Source of the DNA: Streptomyces sp. GESEQ-4
Lineage (GTDB): Bacteria > Actinomycetota > Actinomycetes > Streptomycetales > Streptomycetaceae
Length of the DNA stretch: 64,000 nucleotides
Assembly: GCF_017948455.1 (NCBI RefSeq)
Contig: NZ_JAFFSU010000001.1
Span: 1,090,394 to 1,154,393, forward strand
Reading direction: 5' to 3'
Position numbers and translations under genes: made by a program. The notes beneath the pieces are model-generated. The model was given only the letters and a program-made list of their open reading frames with translations, searched no databases and was not told the origin of the DNA. This document shows positions 34,301-41,713 of this stretch, one piece after another. The first letter of the stretch is position 1, and each line of letters starts with the position of its first letter.

Positions 34301-34789
34301 CTGGGCCACGACGGAAACACCATCGGCCAGTCCGCGTTCCTGCGTCTGCTGCCGGCCGAGGGACTCGCCGTCACCCTCCTCACCAACGGCGGCAACGCCC
34401 GCGATCTTTACGAGGATCTCTTCCAGGAGCTCTTCGCCGAGCTGGCCGGCCTCGACATGCCGCGCACGCCGGCACCGTCGGCCCATCCGCCCACCGTCGA
34501 CGTCGGACCCCATGTCGGCGTCTACGAGCGTGCCGGAGCACGCATGGAGGTGCTGGAGCGGGACGGTGGGGGGGTGCTGCGGATCACGCTCACCGGTCCG
34601 CTGGCCGATCTGGTCCCCGACCCGGTGGAGGAGCACCAGATGTTCCCCCTGGATGCCTCCGGTGATCGCTTCGCCGTACGGGACGAGGACACCCGCACCT
34701 GGCGCCCGGTGATCTTCTACACGCTGGCCGGCGGCGAGCGATACCTGCACCACGGTGCACGCGCCACACCCATGGTGACCACCTCATGA
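31388..34789 (+). CDS. Fused S9 prolyl-oligopeptidase-type peptidase and SxxK hydrolase
   Basis: A 1,133-residue two-enzyme protein from the ATG at 31388 behind GAGGAGG. Residues 1-~400 are a beta-propeller with repeated WSPDGTRIAF blocks; ~400-660 an S9 catalytic domain with nucleophile S517 in GYSYGGY, Asp near 597 in HGTDDLVCP and His near 629 in GGSHLF. From ~675 a second enzyme begins: SxxK motif GSVSK (S733), MQLADEGLLDLDAPL, LLTHTSGI and WSYCNSGFSLMG. This half is paralogous to the hydrolase at 24117. No signal peptide is visible, so it would act on imported peptides. Its stop overlaps the next start (ATGA). S9 enzymes cut small peptides; the SxxK half may take D-residue or amide bonds (inference). 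Confidence 0.9.
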   Translation: MTRSLRLEDLAGIATPEQPALSPDGERIVYVLRTSDLDADRIVHNLWLVPRAGGDARQLTRGGGDQAPGWSPDGTRIAFLRASDGPPQLWHLPADGGEAERLTSLPLGAGAPVWSPDGTRIAFTAPVDIAAAPDAPGPSAPGRPVVVDRLDFQTDGAGLVGTVRRHLHVLDLTTGRCRQITDGDWYASPPAWSPDGSRLVFTAATAPNADLTAQSATHIVAVDDHAAVPVRVGPTEGVATSAGWTADGNALLVVGHLDEPVGHARLLHVPIDGEPGTGVTDLASSLDRNVMPGGPGYPGALPQLTGDGRAVVFCVRDRGCTHVYAVDLDGMERERRPRLLLGGAGHTVSGMAVRGSTVALVLATPTSFGEIAVLDLTSGAWTVRTAHGSALSDVELFPRVEREFTISDGTVVQGWLIGDRPAGDDARPLLLDIHGGPHNAWNAAADPVHLYHQLLAARGWNVLLVNPRGSDGYGEEFFDAVNGAWGVADAQDFLEPVDALVAEGIADPARLAVTGYSYGGYMTCYLTGHDDRFAAAVAGGIVSDLTSMAGSAEDGHFLAAYEFGGPPWADPDRYAAMSPLTRVDQVHTPTLILHGTDDLVCPVGQAAQWHTALRERDVPTQMVLYPGGSHLFVLEGPPSHLLDFNGRVAEWVERHAGSREGRRRPPIDVAHWQRRLAVLAARHQVPGATLGILRTRPDASGVQDDVLVEAAYGVLNTETGVAATTDSLFQIGSVSKVWTATLVMQLADEGLLDLDAPLITVLPELALADPETTKAVTMRHLLTHTSGIDGDVFTDTGRGDDCLEKYVAGLADVPQNHPLGATWSYCNSGFSLMGQVVERITGVTWDQAINERVFARLGLRRTVTLPEEALLHRAAVGHEGFDDDGSPRRAPVWCLPRSLGPAGLITSTTADVLTFARAHLHGGRTADGGRLLSEAATTQMADRHAELPDPYTLGDSWGLGWIRFTWDGQLVLGHDGNTIGQSAFLRLLPAEGLAVTLLTNGGNARDLYEDLFQELFAELAGLDMPRTPAPSAHPPTVDVGPHVGVYERAGARMEVLERDGGGVLRITLTGPLADLVPDPVEEHQMFPLDASGDRFAVRDEDTRTWRPVIFYTLAGGERYLHHGARATPMVTTS

Positions 34790-35979
34790 CGGCACGCTCC
34801 CAGGTCGGCCACATGACGGCGGCCCTGCCGCAGATGCTCGCCGACCTCGAGACCCTCGTGCGCTGCGAGTCGCCGACGGCCGACCTCGACGCGGTCGCCA
34901 AGAGCGCCGACGTGGTCACCGAGCTGGGCACGGCCCGGCTCGGCGTCCGCCCGGAGCGGATCACGATCGAGGGACGTACGCATCTGCGGTGGCGGCTGGG
35001 CGACGCACCCTCCCGGGTGCTGCTGCTCGGCCACCACGACACGGTCTGGCCGATCGGCTCGCTCGGCCGTCACCCCTTCGTGGTCGAGAACGGCGTCGTA
35101 CGCGGTCCCGGGTGCTTCGACATGAAGGCCGGGCTGGTCATGGCCTTCCACGCCGTCGCGGCCCTGTCCGACCCGTCGGGCGTCACCGTGCTGGTCACCG
35201 GCGACGAGGAGATGGGGTCGCCGACGTCGCGGTGGCTGGTCGAGGAGGAGGCGTCGGGCTGTGCCGCGGCGCTGGTGCTGGAGGCGTCCGCGCACGGCGG
35301 CGCCCTCAAGACCGCGCGCAAGGGTGTGTCGCTGTACGGGGTCGAGGCGCACGGCCGGGCCGCGCACGCCGGCCTCGAACCCGAACGCGGTGTCAACGCC
35401 ACCGTCGAACTGGCCCATCAGGTCATCGCGGTCGGCGCACTCGCGGACCCCGGGCGGGGCACGAGTGTGACCCCGACGGTTCTGACCTCGGGAACCACCA
35501 CCAACACCGTTCCCGAAGCCGGGCGCTTCGCCGTCGACGTACGGGTGCGCGACGCGGCCGAGCAGGCGCGGGTGGACCGGGCGATGCATGCGCTGCGGCC
35601 GGTGTCGGGCGGCGCACGGCTGGAGATCACCGGCGGCCCCAACCGTCCGCCGCTGGAACACATGGCCTCCGCCGAACTCTTCGCCCGCGCGGTCACTCTG
35701 GCGGATCGGCTCGGACTGGCCACCCCGGCAGGCGCGGCCGTCGGGGGAGCCTCCGACGGGAACCTCACCGCCGGTGTCGGCACGCCGACCCTGGACGGGC
35801 TCGGCGCGGTGGGCGGCGGAGCGCACGCCGACGACGAGCATGTGGTCCTCGCCGAACTGCCCGGCCGCACCGCGCTGCTGACCGCCCTGACGGACGATCT
35901 GCTGACCGATCCACCGCCCCGCGGGCGGGCGTATCAGTTGGCCGGATTCGTCCGGCCGCTCGAGGGAGACCCTTCATGA
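34786..35979 (+). CDS. M20-family metallopeptidase/deacylase
   Basis: A 397-residue zinc-dependent hydrolase of the glutamate carboxypeptidase-like M20 type. Metal-site motifs: LLLGHHDTVWP (His and catalytic Asp), GCFDMKAG (bridging Asp), TGDEEMGSP (Glu base and ligand), VLEASA (Glu) and a C-terminal GGGAHADDEHV (His). A dimerisation domain lies between with EAHGRAAHAGLEPERGVNAT. Substrates are C-terminal residues or N-acyl groups. Between an acyltransferase and an N-acylamino-acid racemase it fits the deacylase that releases the inverted amino acid. It overlaps the preceding gene by four bases and the next one as well. Confidence 0.88.
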   Translation: MTARSQVGHMTAALPQMLADLETLVRCESPTADLDAVAKSADVVTELGTARLGVRPERITIEGRTHLRWRLGDAPSRVLLLGHHDTVWPIGSLGRHPFVVENGVVRGPGCFDMKAGLVMAFHAVAALSDPSGVTVLVTGDEEMGSPTSRWLVEEEASGCAAALVLEASAHGGALKTARKGVSLYGVEAHGRAAHAGLEPERGVNATVELAHQVIAVGALADPGRGTSVTPTVLTSGTTTNTVPEAGRFAVDVRVRDAAEQARVDRAMHALRPVSGGARLEITGGPNRPPLEHMASAELFARAVTLADRLGLATPAGAAVGGASDGNLTAGVGTPTLDGLGAVGGGAHADDEHVVLAELPGRTALLTALTDDLLTDPPPRGRAYQLAGFVRPLEGDPS

Positions 35980-36944
35980 CCGACGTACCACCGGCAGGAA
36001 GCGCCATGCCGGTCCTCGACCCCGATCAGCCCACCAGGGAAGCGATCCGCGCTGCCGCCGACGAAGCCGCCGCCCAGGCCGCGGCTGCCGCTGCCGCCGC
36101 CAAGACGCACCTCCGCGAGGTGACGTCCGGGCGCGAACTCGACGCGGTGCACGACCTGTTCAACGTCATCTGGCAGCCCGGCCCCCTCGGCGCACCGATG
36201 ACCGGCGAGCTGCTGCGGGCCCTGGCGAAGTCGGGCAACTACGTCGGCGGAGCCTTCGACGGCGACGAACTGATCGGCGCATGCGTCGGCTTCTTCGGCG
36301 CGCCGGCCGACGAGGCCCTGCACAGCCACATCGCCGCGGTGTCCAACATGGCCCGGGGCCGCAGTGTGGGCTTCGCCCTCAAACTGCATCAGCGTGCCTG
36401 GTCCCTGCAGCGCGGCGTGTCGGCCATCCACTGGACCTTCGACCCCCTGATCCGCCGCAACGCCTACTTCAATATCGTCAAACTCGCGGCCCGTCCCGAG
36501 GAGTATCTGACCAACTTCTACGGCGGCGTCCATGACGCCATCAACGACGGCGACGACACCGACCGCCTGCTGACGCGGTGGCAGCTGTTCGGCGAGCCGG
36601 TCCGCGCGGCCTGCGCCGGCGATTTCACCCCGGCCGACGCCGCGAGCTGCCGGGCGGTGGGCGCCGCGGTGGCCCTGGACCGAAACCCGAGCGGCGCCCC
36701 GGTCCCGGGCACGCTCGCCTCCTCCACCCTGCTCGTCGCGGTCCCCCCGGACATCGAGCGCCTGCGCCTGACCGCCCCGGGGACGGCCAAGGACTGGCGC
36801 GCGGCACTGCGTGAGGTCCTCGGCACCTTGATGGCGGAGGGCGCCCGGGTCACCGGTTTCGACCGGAGCGGCTGGTACATCCTGCGGCGCCCGGGGGACT
36901 CCCGTGCGACGGAGTCCGATATGAAGAGCGAGGAAGAGCGATGA
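35976..36944 (+). CDS. GNAT-family N-acyltransferase (racemase-associated)
   Basis: A 322-residue protein with an Ala-rich N-terminal helix (residues ~20-45, AADEAAAQAAAAAAAAKTHL) and a GNAT-like core: VHDLFNVIWQP, GGAFDGDELIGACVGFF, RSVGFALKLHQRAWSLQRGV and IHWTFDPLIRRNAYFNIVKL, where GRSVGFALK would contact CoA. The C-terminal part has YLTNFYGGVHDAINDGDDTD. This COG3375-like family is often found next to N-acylamino-acid racemases, where a GNAT enzyme succinylates D-amino acids. Start at the ATG overlapping the previous stop; the open frame further upstream is antifunctional shadow inside that gene. The acyl donor is not determinable here. Confidence 0.85.
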   Translation: MTDVPPAGSAMPVLDPDQPTREAIRAAADEAAAQAAAAAAAAKTHLREVTSGRELDAVHDLFNVIWQPGPLGAPMTGELLRALAKSGNYVGGAFDGDELIGACVGFFGAPADEALHSHIAAVSNMARGRSVGFALKLHQRAWSLQRGVSAIHWTFDPLIRRNAYFNIVKLAARPEEYLTNFYGGVHDAINDGDDTDRLLTRWQLFGEPVRAACAGDFTPADAASCRAVGAAVALDRNPSGAPVPGTLASSTLLVAVPPDIERLRLTAPGTAKDWRAALREVLGTLMAEGARVTGFDRSGWYILRRPGDSRATESDMKSEEER

Positions 36945-38056
36945 AGCTGACGGGCGTTGAGCTGCGCCACATCGAGATGCCCCTGGTGGCGCCGTTCCGT
37001 ACGTCTTTCGGCACCGCCAACAGTCGCGAAGCACTGATCCTTCGCGTGGTCACCGACGAAGGCGAGGGATGGGGCGAGTGCGTGGCGATGGCGAGCCCGC
37101 TGTACTCCTCCGAGTACACCGACGCCGCCGCCGACATGCTGCGCCGCTTCCTGATCCCCACCCTCGCACGCGTGGACCGTCTCGATGCGAGCTCGGTCGC
37201 CACCGCGCTGGCCCCCTTCCAGGGCCACCGGATGGCCAAGGCGGCGCTGGAGATGGGCGTCCTGGACGCCGAACTGCGGGCGGCGGGACGCCCGTTGGCC
37301 CGCGAACTCGGCGCGGTGCAGGACCAAGTGGCGTGTGGCGTCTCGGTCGGCATCATGGACTCCGTACCGGCGCTGATCGACAGCGTTGCCGAATATCTCG
37401 AGGCCGGATACGTCCGTATCAAGCTCAAGATCGAGCCCGGCTGGGACGTCGCGCCCGTGCGTGCCGTACGCGAACGCTTCGGGGACGACCTGCTGCTCCA
37501 GGTCGACGCGAACGCCGCGTACACCCTGGCCGACGCCCGTCAGCTGGCACGCCTGGACGGCTACGACCTGCTGCTGATCGAGCAGCCGCTGACCGAGGAC
37601 GACATCCTCGGCCACGCCCGGCTGGCCCAGCAGATCCGCACGCCTGTCTGTCTCGACGAGTCGATCACGTCGGCGCGCGCGGCGGCGGACGCGATCCGGC
37701 TCGGTGCCTGCGCGATCGTCAACATCAAGCCCGGCAGGGTGGGCGGCTATCTGGAGGCGCGGCGCATCCACGACGTCTGCGCCGCGCACGGTGTGCCGGT
37801 CTGGTGCGGCGGAATGCTGGAGACGGGCATCGGCAGAGCCGCGAACCTCGCGCTCGCCGCCCTGCCGGGCTTCACCCTGCCCGGGGACACCTCGGGCTCG
37901 GAGCGCTACTACAAGACCGACATCACCGAGCCGTTCGTCGTCCGTGAGGGCCATCTGACGGTGCCCACCGGGCCGGGCATCGGCGTGGACCCGCTGGAGG
38001 CCGAGCTGGACGGCGTCACTCGCCGTATCGAGTGGATCCCCGGCCAGGCCGTGTGA
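36941..38056 (+). CDS. N-acylamino-acid racemase / o-succinylbenzoate synthase-type enolase
   Basis: A 371-residue enolase-superfamily enzyme. Catalytic lysines are K161/K163 in RIKLKIEPG and K263 in VNIKPGRVGG; metal ligands D189 (QVDANAAY), E214 (LIEQPL) and D239 (CLDESI). These positions coincide with those known for Amycolatopsis N-succinylamino-acid racemase. It could make o-succinylbenzoate for menaquinone, racemise N-acyl amino acids, or both. Here no other menaquinone gene is near, whereas peptidases, an M20 hydrolase and a GNAT acyltransferase are directly upstream, which favours the racemase role. It overlaps the acyltransferase stop (ATGA). Confidence 0.9.
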   Translation: MKLTGVELRHIEMPLVAPFRTSFGTANSREALILRVVTDEGEGWGECVAMASPLYSSEYTDAAADMLRRFLIPTLARVDRLDASSVATALAPFQGHRMAKAALEMGVLDAELRAAGRPLARELGAVQDQVACGVSVGIMDSVPALIDSVAEYLEAGYVRIKLKIEPGWDVAPVRAVRERFGDDLLLQVDANAAYTLADARQLARLDGYDLLLIEQPLTEDDILGHARLAQQIRTPVCLDESITSARAAADAIRLGACAIVNIKPGRVGGYLEARRIHDVCAAHGVPVWCGGMLETGIGRAANLALAALPGFTLPGDTSGSERYYKTDITEPFVVREGHLTVPTGPGIGVDPLEAELDGVTRRIEWIPGQAV

Positions 38057-38155
38057 CCACGATTTCCTGGACGGGCACCAAGAATGTGTGCAGGTTTGTG
38101 AACGCGCACCGAGCATGGTGCTGTCGTCGCCGTAGTCCTCGGAAGGCACCATTCC

Positions 38156-39805
38156 ATGAACGCACACGCACATGGCAGCCTGGCCAGGGTCCAGCATCAC
38201 CTGGGCAGCACTCTGCTCGACGTCGTCCACAACGGGGCGCGTGACACCGAGGACATCGGCGGCATCGTCATCCACGACCCCGTCGAGGATTCCGCCCCGC
38301 CACCCCACGCGCTGGTGCTCGGCGTCGGTCTGCGCGAATCGGGCGAGATCGCCCGCCTCCTCGGAGAACTGGGACACCGGCGCGCCGTCGCCCTGGTCGT
38401 GCGTGCGCCGGTACCGCTCGACTCCAGGGTGGCGGCCGCGGCCGAGGCGTCGGGCGTCGGCGTTCTCGGACTGACCCGCGGGGCGTCCTGGGTCCAGGTC
38501 ACCGCCATGCTGCGGGCAGTTCTCGCCGAGGGGGACATTGGTGGAGACGGCCCCGAGACGCTGGGCGGTACCCTCTCCGGCGACCTGTTCGCCGTGGCCA
38601 ACGCGATCGCCGCACTGATCGACGCACCCGTGACGATCGAAGATCGGCACTCACGGGTGCTGGCTTTCTCGGGGCAGCAGGACAAGGCCGACGCCTCTCG
38701 GATCGAGACGATTCTCGGCCGTCAGGTCCCCGAGCGTTTCTCCCGCATGCTCACCAGCCGTGGCGTCTTCCGTGACCTCTACCGCAGCGCCGGGCCGGTG
38801 CACATCCCGCCCCTGGAGGACGGTGCGGACGGTCCCACCGTGCCGCGCGTAGCCGTCGCGGTGCGAGCGGGCGACGAGGCGATCGGCTCGATCTGGGCCG
38901 CCGTCCGCGAGCCGCTCAGTCCGCAGCGATCCTCGGCCCTGCGGGATGCGGCCAAGGTCGTTGCCCTCCACATGCTGCGGCTGCGGGCCGGCGCCGACGT
39001 CGAACGCCGGCTGCGAGCCGATCTCATGAGCACCGCCCTCGAAGGCAGGGCCGGTGCGCGCGAGGCACTGAGCAGGCTTGGCCTGGCCGGTCGGCCTCTC
39101 GTGGTCATGGCGCTCGGCCTGCGGGACGCCGCCGACGCCGGTGCGTCCGCCGGCGAGGACGCGAGTCTCACCTCCGAGCGGGAACGACTGGCCGACGCCT
39201 TGGCGATGCACCTCGGCGCCGTGCATCCGCACAGCGCCTCCGCTCTGCTCGGCGATACGGTCTACGGGCTCGTTCCCGCGCAGCAGGACCGCGACGCCGG
39301 CGAGGAACGGGCCGTGCGCATAGCAGCCGACTTCCTCGACCGGGTCGGAGCGCGGACCGGCGCGGTGATCGGCATCGGTCCGACCGGTGAGGATGCCGGC
39401 GGTCTCGCCCGTGCGCGCTCCGGTGCCGACCTAGCTCTGCGGGCGCTACGTGTCGAGGGGGCCGAGCGGCGGGTGGCGCGGCTGGCCGACGTGCATGTCG
39501 AGGCGCTGCTGTGCGAACTGCGCGAGATCGTGGCGGCCCGTGGCGACGAGTTCACCGGCCCCATCGCGCGGCTGGCCGCGTATGACGAGCAACGCCGGGC
39601 CAACCTCATCGAAACCCTGCGTGCCTGGCTGGACGCATTCGGGGACATCAGCGCGGCTGCGGCGGCCGTGCACGTCCACCCGAACACGTTCCGCTACCGT
39701 CTGCACCGGCTCGCCAAGGTCGGTGGCATCGACCTGGACAACCCGGAAGCACGTTTCGCCGCCATGCTCCAACTGCGCGTGATGCCCGCGAACGGCCACC
39801 GGTAG
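38156..39805 (+). CDS. PucR-family transcriptional regulator
   Basis: A 549-residue regulator. The N-terminal PucR ligand domain (residues ~1-125) includes LDVVHNGARDTEDIGGIVIH and a GEIARLLGELGHRRAVALVV strand-helix; a GAF/GGDEF-like middle follows; the C-terminal helix-turn-helix_30 has DISAAAAAVHVHPNTFRYRL and HRLAKVGGIDLDNPEARFAA. PucR proteins control purine, amino-acid or peptide catabolism. It follows the racemase by 99 bp in the same direction, so it may be in the operon or have its own promoter, and is the natural regulator of the cluster. Confidence 0.88.
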   Translation: MNAHAHGSLARVQHHLGSTLLDVVHNGARDTEDIGGIVIHDPVEDSAPPPHALVLGVGLRESGEIARLLGELGHRRAVALVVRAPVPLDSRVAAAAEASGVGVLGLTRGASWVQVTAMLRAVLAEGDIGGDGPETLGGTLSGDLFAVANAIAALIDAPVTIEDRHSRVLAFSGQQDKADASRIETILGRQVPERFSRMLTSRGVFRDLYRSAGPVHIPPLEDGADGPTVPRVAVAVRAGDEAIGSIWAAVREPLSPQRSSALRDAAKVVALHMLRLRAGADVERRLRADLMSTALEGRAGAREALSRLGLAGRPLVVMALGLRDAADAGASAGEDASLTSERERLADALAMHLGAVHPHSASALLGDTVYGLVPAQQDRDAGEERAVRIAADFLDRVGARTGAVIGIGPTGEDAGGLARARSGADLALRALRVEGAERRVARLADVHVEALLCELREIVAARGDEFTGPIARLAAYDEQRRANLIETLRAWLDAFGDISAAAAAVHVHPNTFRYRLHRLAKVGGIDLDNPEARFAAMLQLRVMPANGHR

Positions 39806-40108
39806 TGCCTGCGCTACCGCCGAAGGGGCAGTGGGCTGATACATCGCCTCCAGTTCCTTGTATGTAGGCTGCACTGTTCCGACCGGCCGGTCCAGGGCTG
39901 TGGAGAGGGCTGACGCAACCTCAAGCGCCGCCGCACCAGCCGCAAGACCGGCAGGGCCGAGTCTCGTGGGCCAGGGCCTCGTCGTCCCGCCGCCTTGCTT
40001 CGCGGGCTTTCTGTCCGGCTCACCTCGCCGAGACGACAGGACGAAAAGAGTCGGCCGGATCCGGCCACAGGAGACGTTCTGGCGGCGAAGGTGCTCAGTC
40101 GGTGCCCA
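39806..40108. other. Gap between convergent regulator genes
   Basis: No intact gene. On the minus strand a frame reads EVASALSTALDRPVGTVQPT, then YKELEAMYQPTAP, which looks like the tail of an NmrA-type NAD(P)-binding protein and may be a remnant; it runs into the antisense of the PucR gene without a stop. Confidence 0.3.
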
Positions 40109-40729
40109 TCAGTCCAGCAGAATGCTGCGCAGGTTGGGGACGAGATGCCGGACGAGCTGTTCGTCCGACATCTCGGCCAGCGGTCCGCTCCTGAAGACGT
40201 ACCGGGAGAACGTCACCCCGATGAGATAGGCGCCCACAGACGCCACACGCTCCTCCAGTTCGGGACCCGGAATCACCTGCCGGTACATCTCCAGACTGTC
40301 CTGCTGCATCGCGGTGAACAACGGTTTGGCGGTCTCCTCCTCCGAAGCCACCGCACGCAGCATGGCCACGAACGGGTCGCTGCCTCCGCTCTCGGTCATG
40401 CGCCGGACGTAGGACCGGGCGATGCGCGTCGGCAAGGTCTTGGGATCGCCGGCCACTTCCGCCATGAGCGTGCGGGGGCTGGGAACTGCGGCGAGGAACA
40501 GCTGTTCCTTGGATGTGAAGTGCCGCAGGACCAGGCCGTGGGTCACTCCGGCCCGGCGTGCGATGTCGCGGACGGTCGTCTTGGTGTAGCCGCGCTCGGC
40601 GAAGGCGGCCCGGGCGGCTTCGAGGATCGCGGCCCTGCTTGCTTCCGGGTCCCGCCTGCGCTTCTTGGCCGGAGTTGCGTCCTGGTCGGTGAGGTTCGTG
40701 GGTGGCGTGTCCATCCCGGAAGTGTACAC
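40109..40729 (-). CDS. TetR-family transcriptional regulator
   Basis: A 206-residue TetR protein with a basic N-terminus (AKKRRRDPEASRAAILEAA) and the helix-turn-helix RGYTKTTVRDIARRAGVTHG followed by LVLRHFTSKEQLFLAAV. The C-terminal ligand domain follows. Start 40729 (GTG) or 40714 (ATG) cannot be decided. It is divergent from the isochorismatase-SDR-oxidoreductase genes. Two matching palindromes lie in the intergenic region, so it likely represses both directions until a small molecule binds. Confidence 0.9.
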   Translation of the reverse strand: MYTSGMDTPPTNLTDQDATPAKKRRRDPEASRAAILEAARAAFAERGYTKTTVRDIARRAGVTHGLVLRHFTSKEQLFLAAVPSPRTLMAEVAGDPKTLPTRIARSYVRRMTESGGSDPFVAMLRAVASEEETAKPLFTAMQQDSLEMYRQVIPGPELEERVASVGAYLIGVTFSRYVFRSGPLAEMSDEQLVRHLVPNLRSILLD

Positions 40730-40745
40730 ATGGTTACTAACATGC

Positions 40746-40759
40746 CGACCGATTGGTCA
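40746..40759. promoter_or_regulatory. TetR operator-like site, regulator side
   Basis: CGACCGATTGGTCA contains GACC-GATT-GGTC and matches the site at 40876 in 10 of 14 positions (GACCGA and GGTCA shared). It lies 17 bp upstream of the TetR start, suitable for autoregulation. Confidence 0.5.
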
Positions 40760-40875
40760 TTGGAGGTGGGAACCAAAGCCGCCTAGTTGCGCTTATTCAT
40801 CCCATTTTCTCTGAGGTGGCCAACCTTTTAAGTGACCGCCTGGACACTAGGAGCCCGAAGAACTACAGTCACTAA

Positions 40876-40912
40876 TGACCGAGCGGTCACCAGCGAGGCG
40901 ACTCGCTCGGTC
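40876..40912. promoter_or_regulatory. TetR operator-like dyads, catabolic-gene side
   Basis: TGACCG-AG-CGGTCA (40876-40889) is a perfect inverted repeat. GACCGAGCG (40877-40885) also pairs with CGCTCGGTC (40904-40912). Both lie 55-90 bp before the isochorismatase-like gene. Confidence 0.6.
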
Positions 40913-40966
40913 TTTTCGGCGGCCGTACCGTCGCTGCCGTTCACCACAAGAGAAAGAAGGCCAGTC

Positions 40967-41611
40967 ATGGCATCTGAGTCCCTCACTCCGGCCAACACCA
41001 CCGTCGTTCTCGTCGACTACGCCGTAGGTTTCGCGAATCTGCTGCGTTCCCATGACCTGGCGGAGCACGTCAACAACGTCGTGGGCCTGGCGAAGACGGC
41101 GAAGTGGTACGAAAGCGGTCTGGTCGTGACCAACGGCCAGTCGAGCAAGCCGTCCGGCCCGCTCTACCCGGAGCTGCTGGAGGCCATCGGCGACCAACCG
41201 GTCATCGAGCGCGCGGTCGACTTCAACTCCTTCTTGGACGAGTCGTTCGCCGAGGCGGTCCGGGCGGAGGGCCGGGAGAACCTGGTGATCGGCGGCATCG
41301 CCACCGACGGGTGCGTGCTGCAGACGGTGCTGGGCGGCCTGCGCGAGGGCTACCGCGTGCACGTGGCGGTCGACGCCTCCGCCAGCCCCTCGCTCGAGGC
41401 CCACAACGCGGCGGTGCAGCGCATGGTCCAGGCCGGTGTCGTCCCGGTGACCTGGTTCTCCCTGGCCGCCGAGTTCCAGCTCGACCCCAAGTTCCACGAC
41501 GCCCCGCACCGCTTGCGCCTGATGCAGGAGAACGTGCCGGCCATGGCCATGAGCGCACGCTCCTTCGGCAACGCCGTCGAACTGGGCAAGCGCGCCGCCG
41601 CAGCCGCCTGA
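40967..41611 (+). CDS. Isochorismatase-family cysteine hydrolase
   Basis: A 214-residue protein from the ATG at 40967 behind AAGAAGG. The catalytic Asp (D17) lies in VVLVDYAVGF and the nucleophilic Cys (C116) in GGIATDGCVLQTVLGGL, as in isochorismatases, nicotinamidases and YcaC-like hydrolases; the catalytic Lys is probably in the QSSKPSGPL region. The enzyme hydrolyses an amide or enol-ether bond; the YcaC-like C-terminus with WFSLAAEFQLD favours the poorly defined YcaC group. First gene of a three- or four-gene operon divergent from a TetR regulator. Confidence 0.88.
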   Translation: MASESLTPANTTVVLVDYAVGFANLLRSHDLAEHVNNVVGLAKTAKWYESGLVVTNGQSSKPSGPLYPELLEAIGDQPVIERAVDFNSFLDESFAEAVRAEGRENLVIGGIATDGCVLQTVLGGLREGYRVHVAVDASASPSLEAHNAAVQRMVQAGVVPVTWFSLAAEFQLDPKFHDAPHRLRLMQENVPAMAMSARSFGNAVELGKRAAAAA

Positions 41612-41713
41612 GGCCGTCGACGCGAGCACCCGCGAGTACCGGCCAGTCACCGCACCCATCCATACCCACCCCATAGCGGGTCTCGGCCCGCCACGCAGAG
41701 AGGAAAGCGCCTC

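Noticed and set aside
36518..38650. 710-codon minus-strand frame
   Set aside because: Antisense to the racemase and to parts of the acyltransferase and PucR genes, which have full catalytic motifs.
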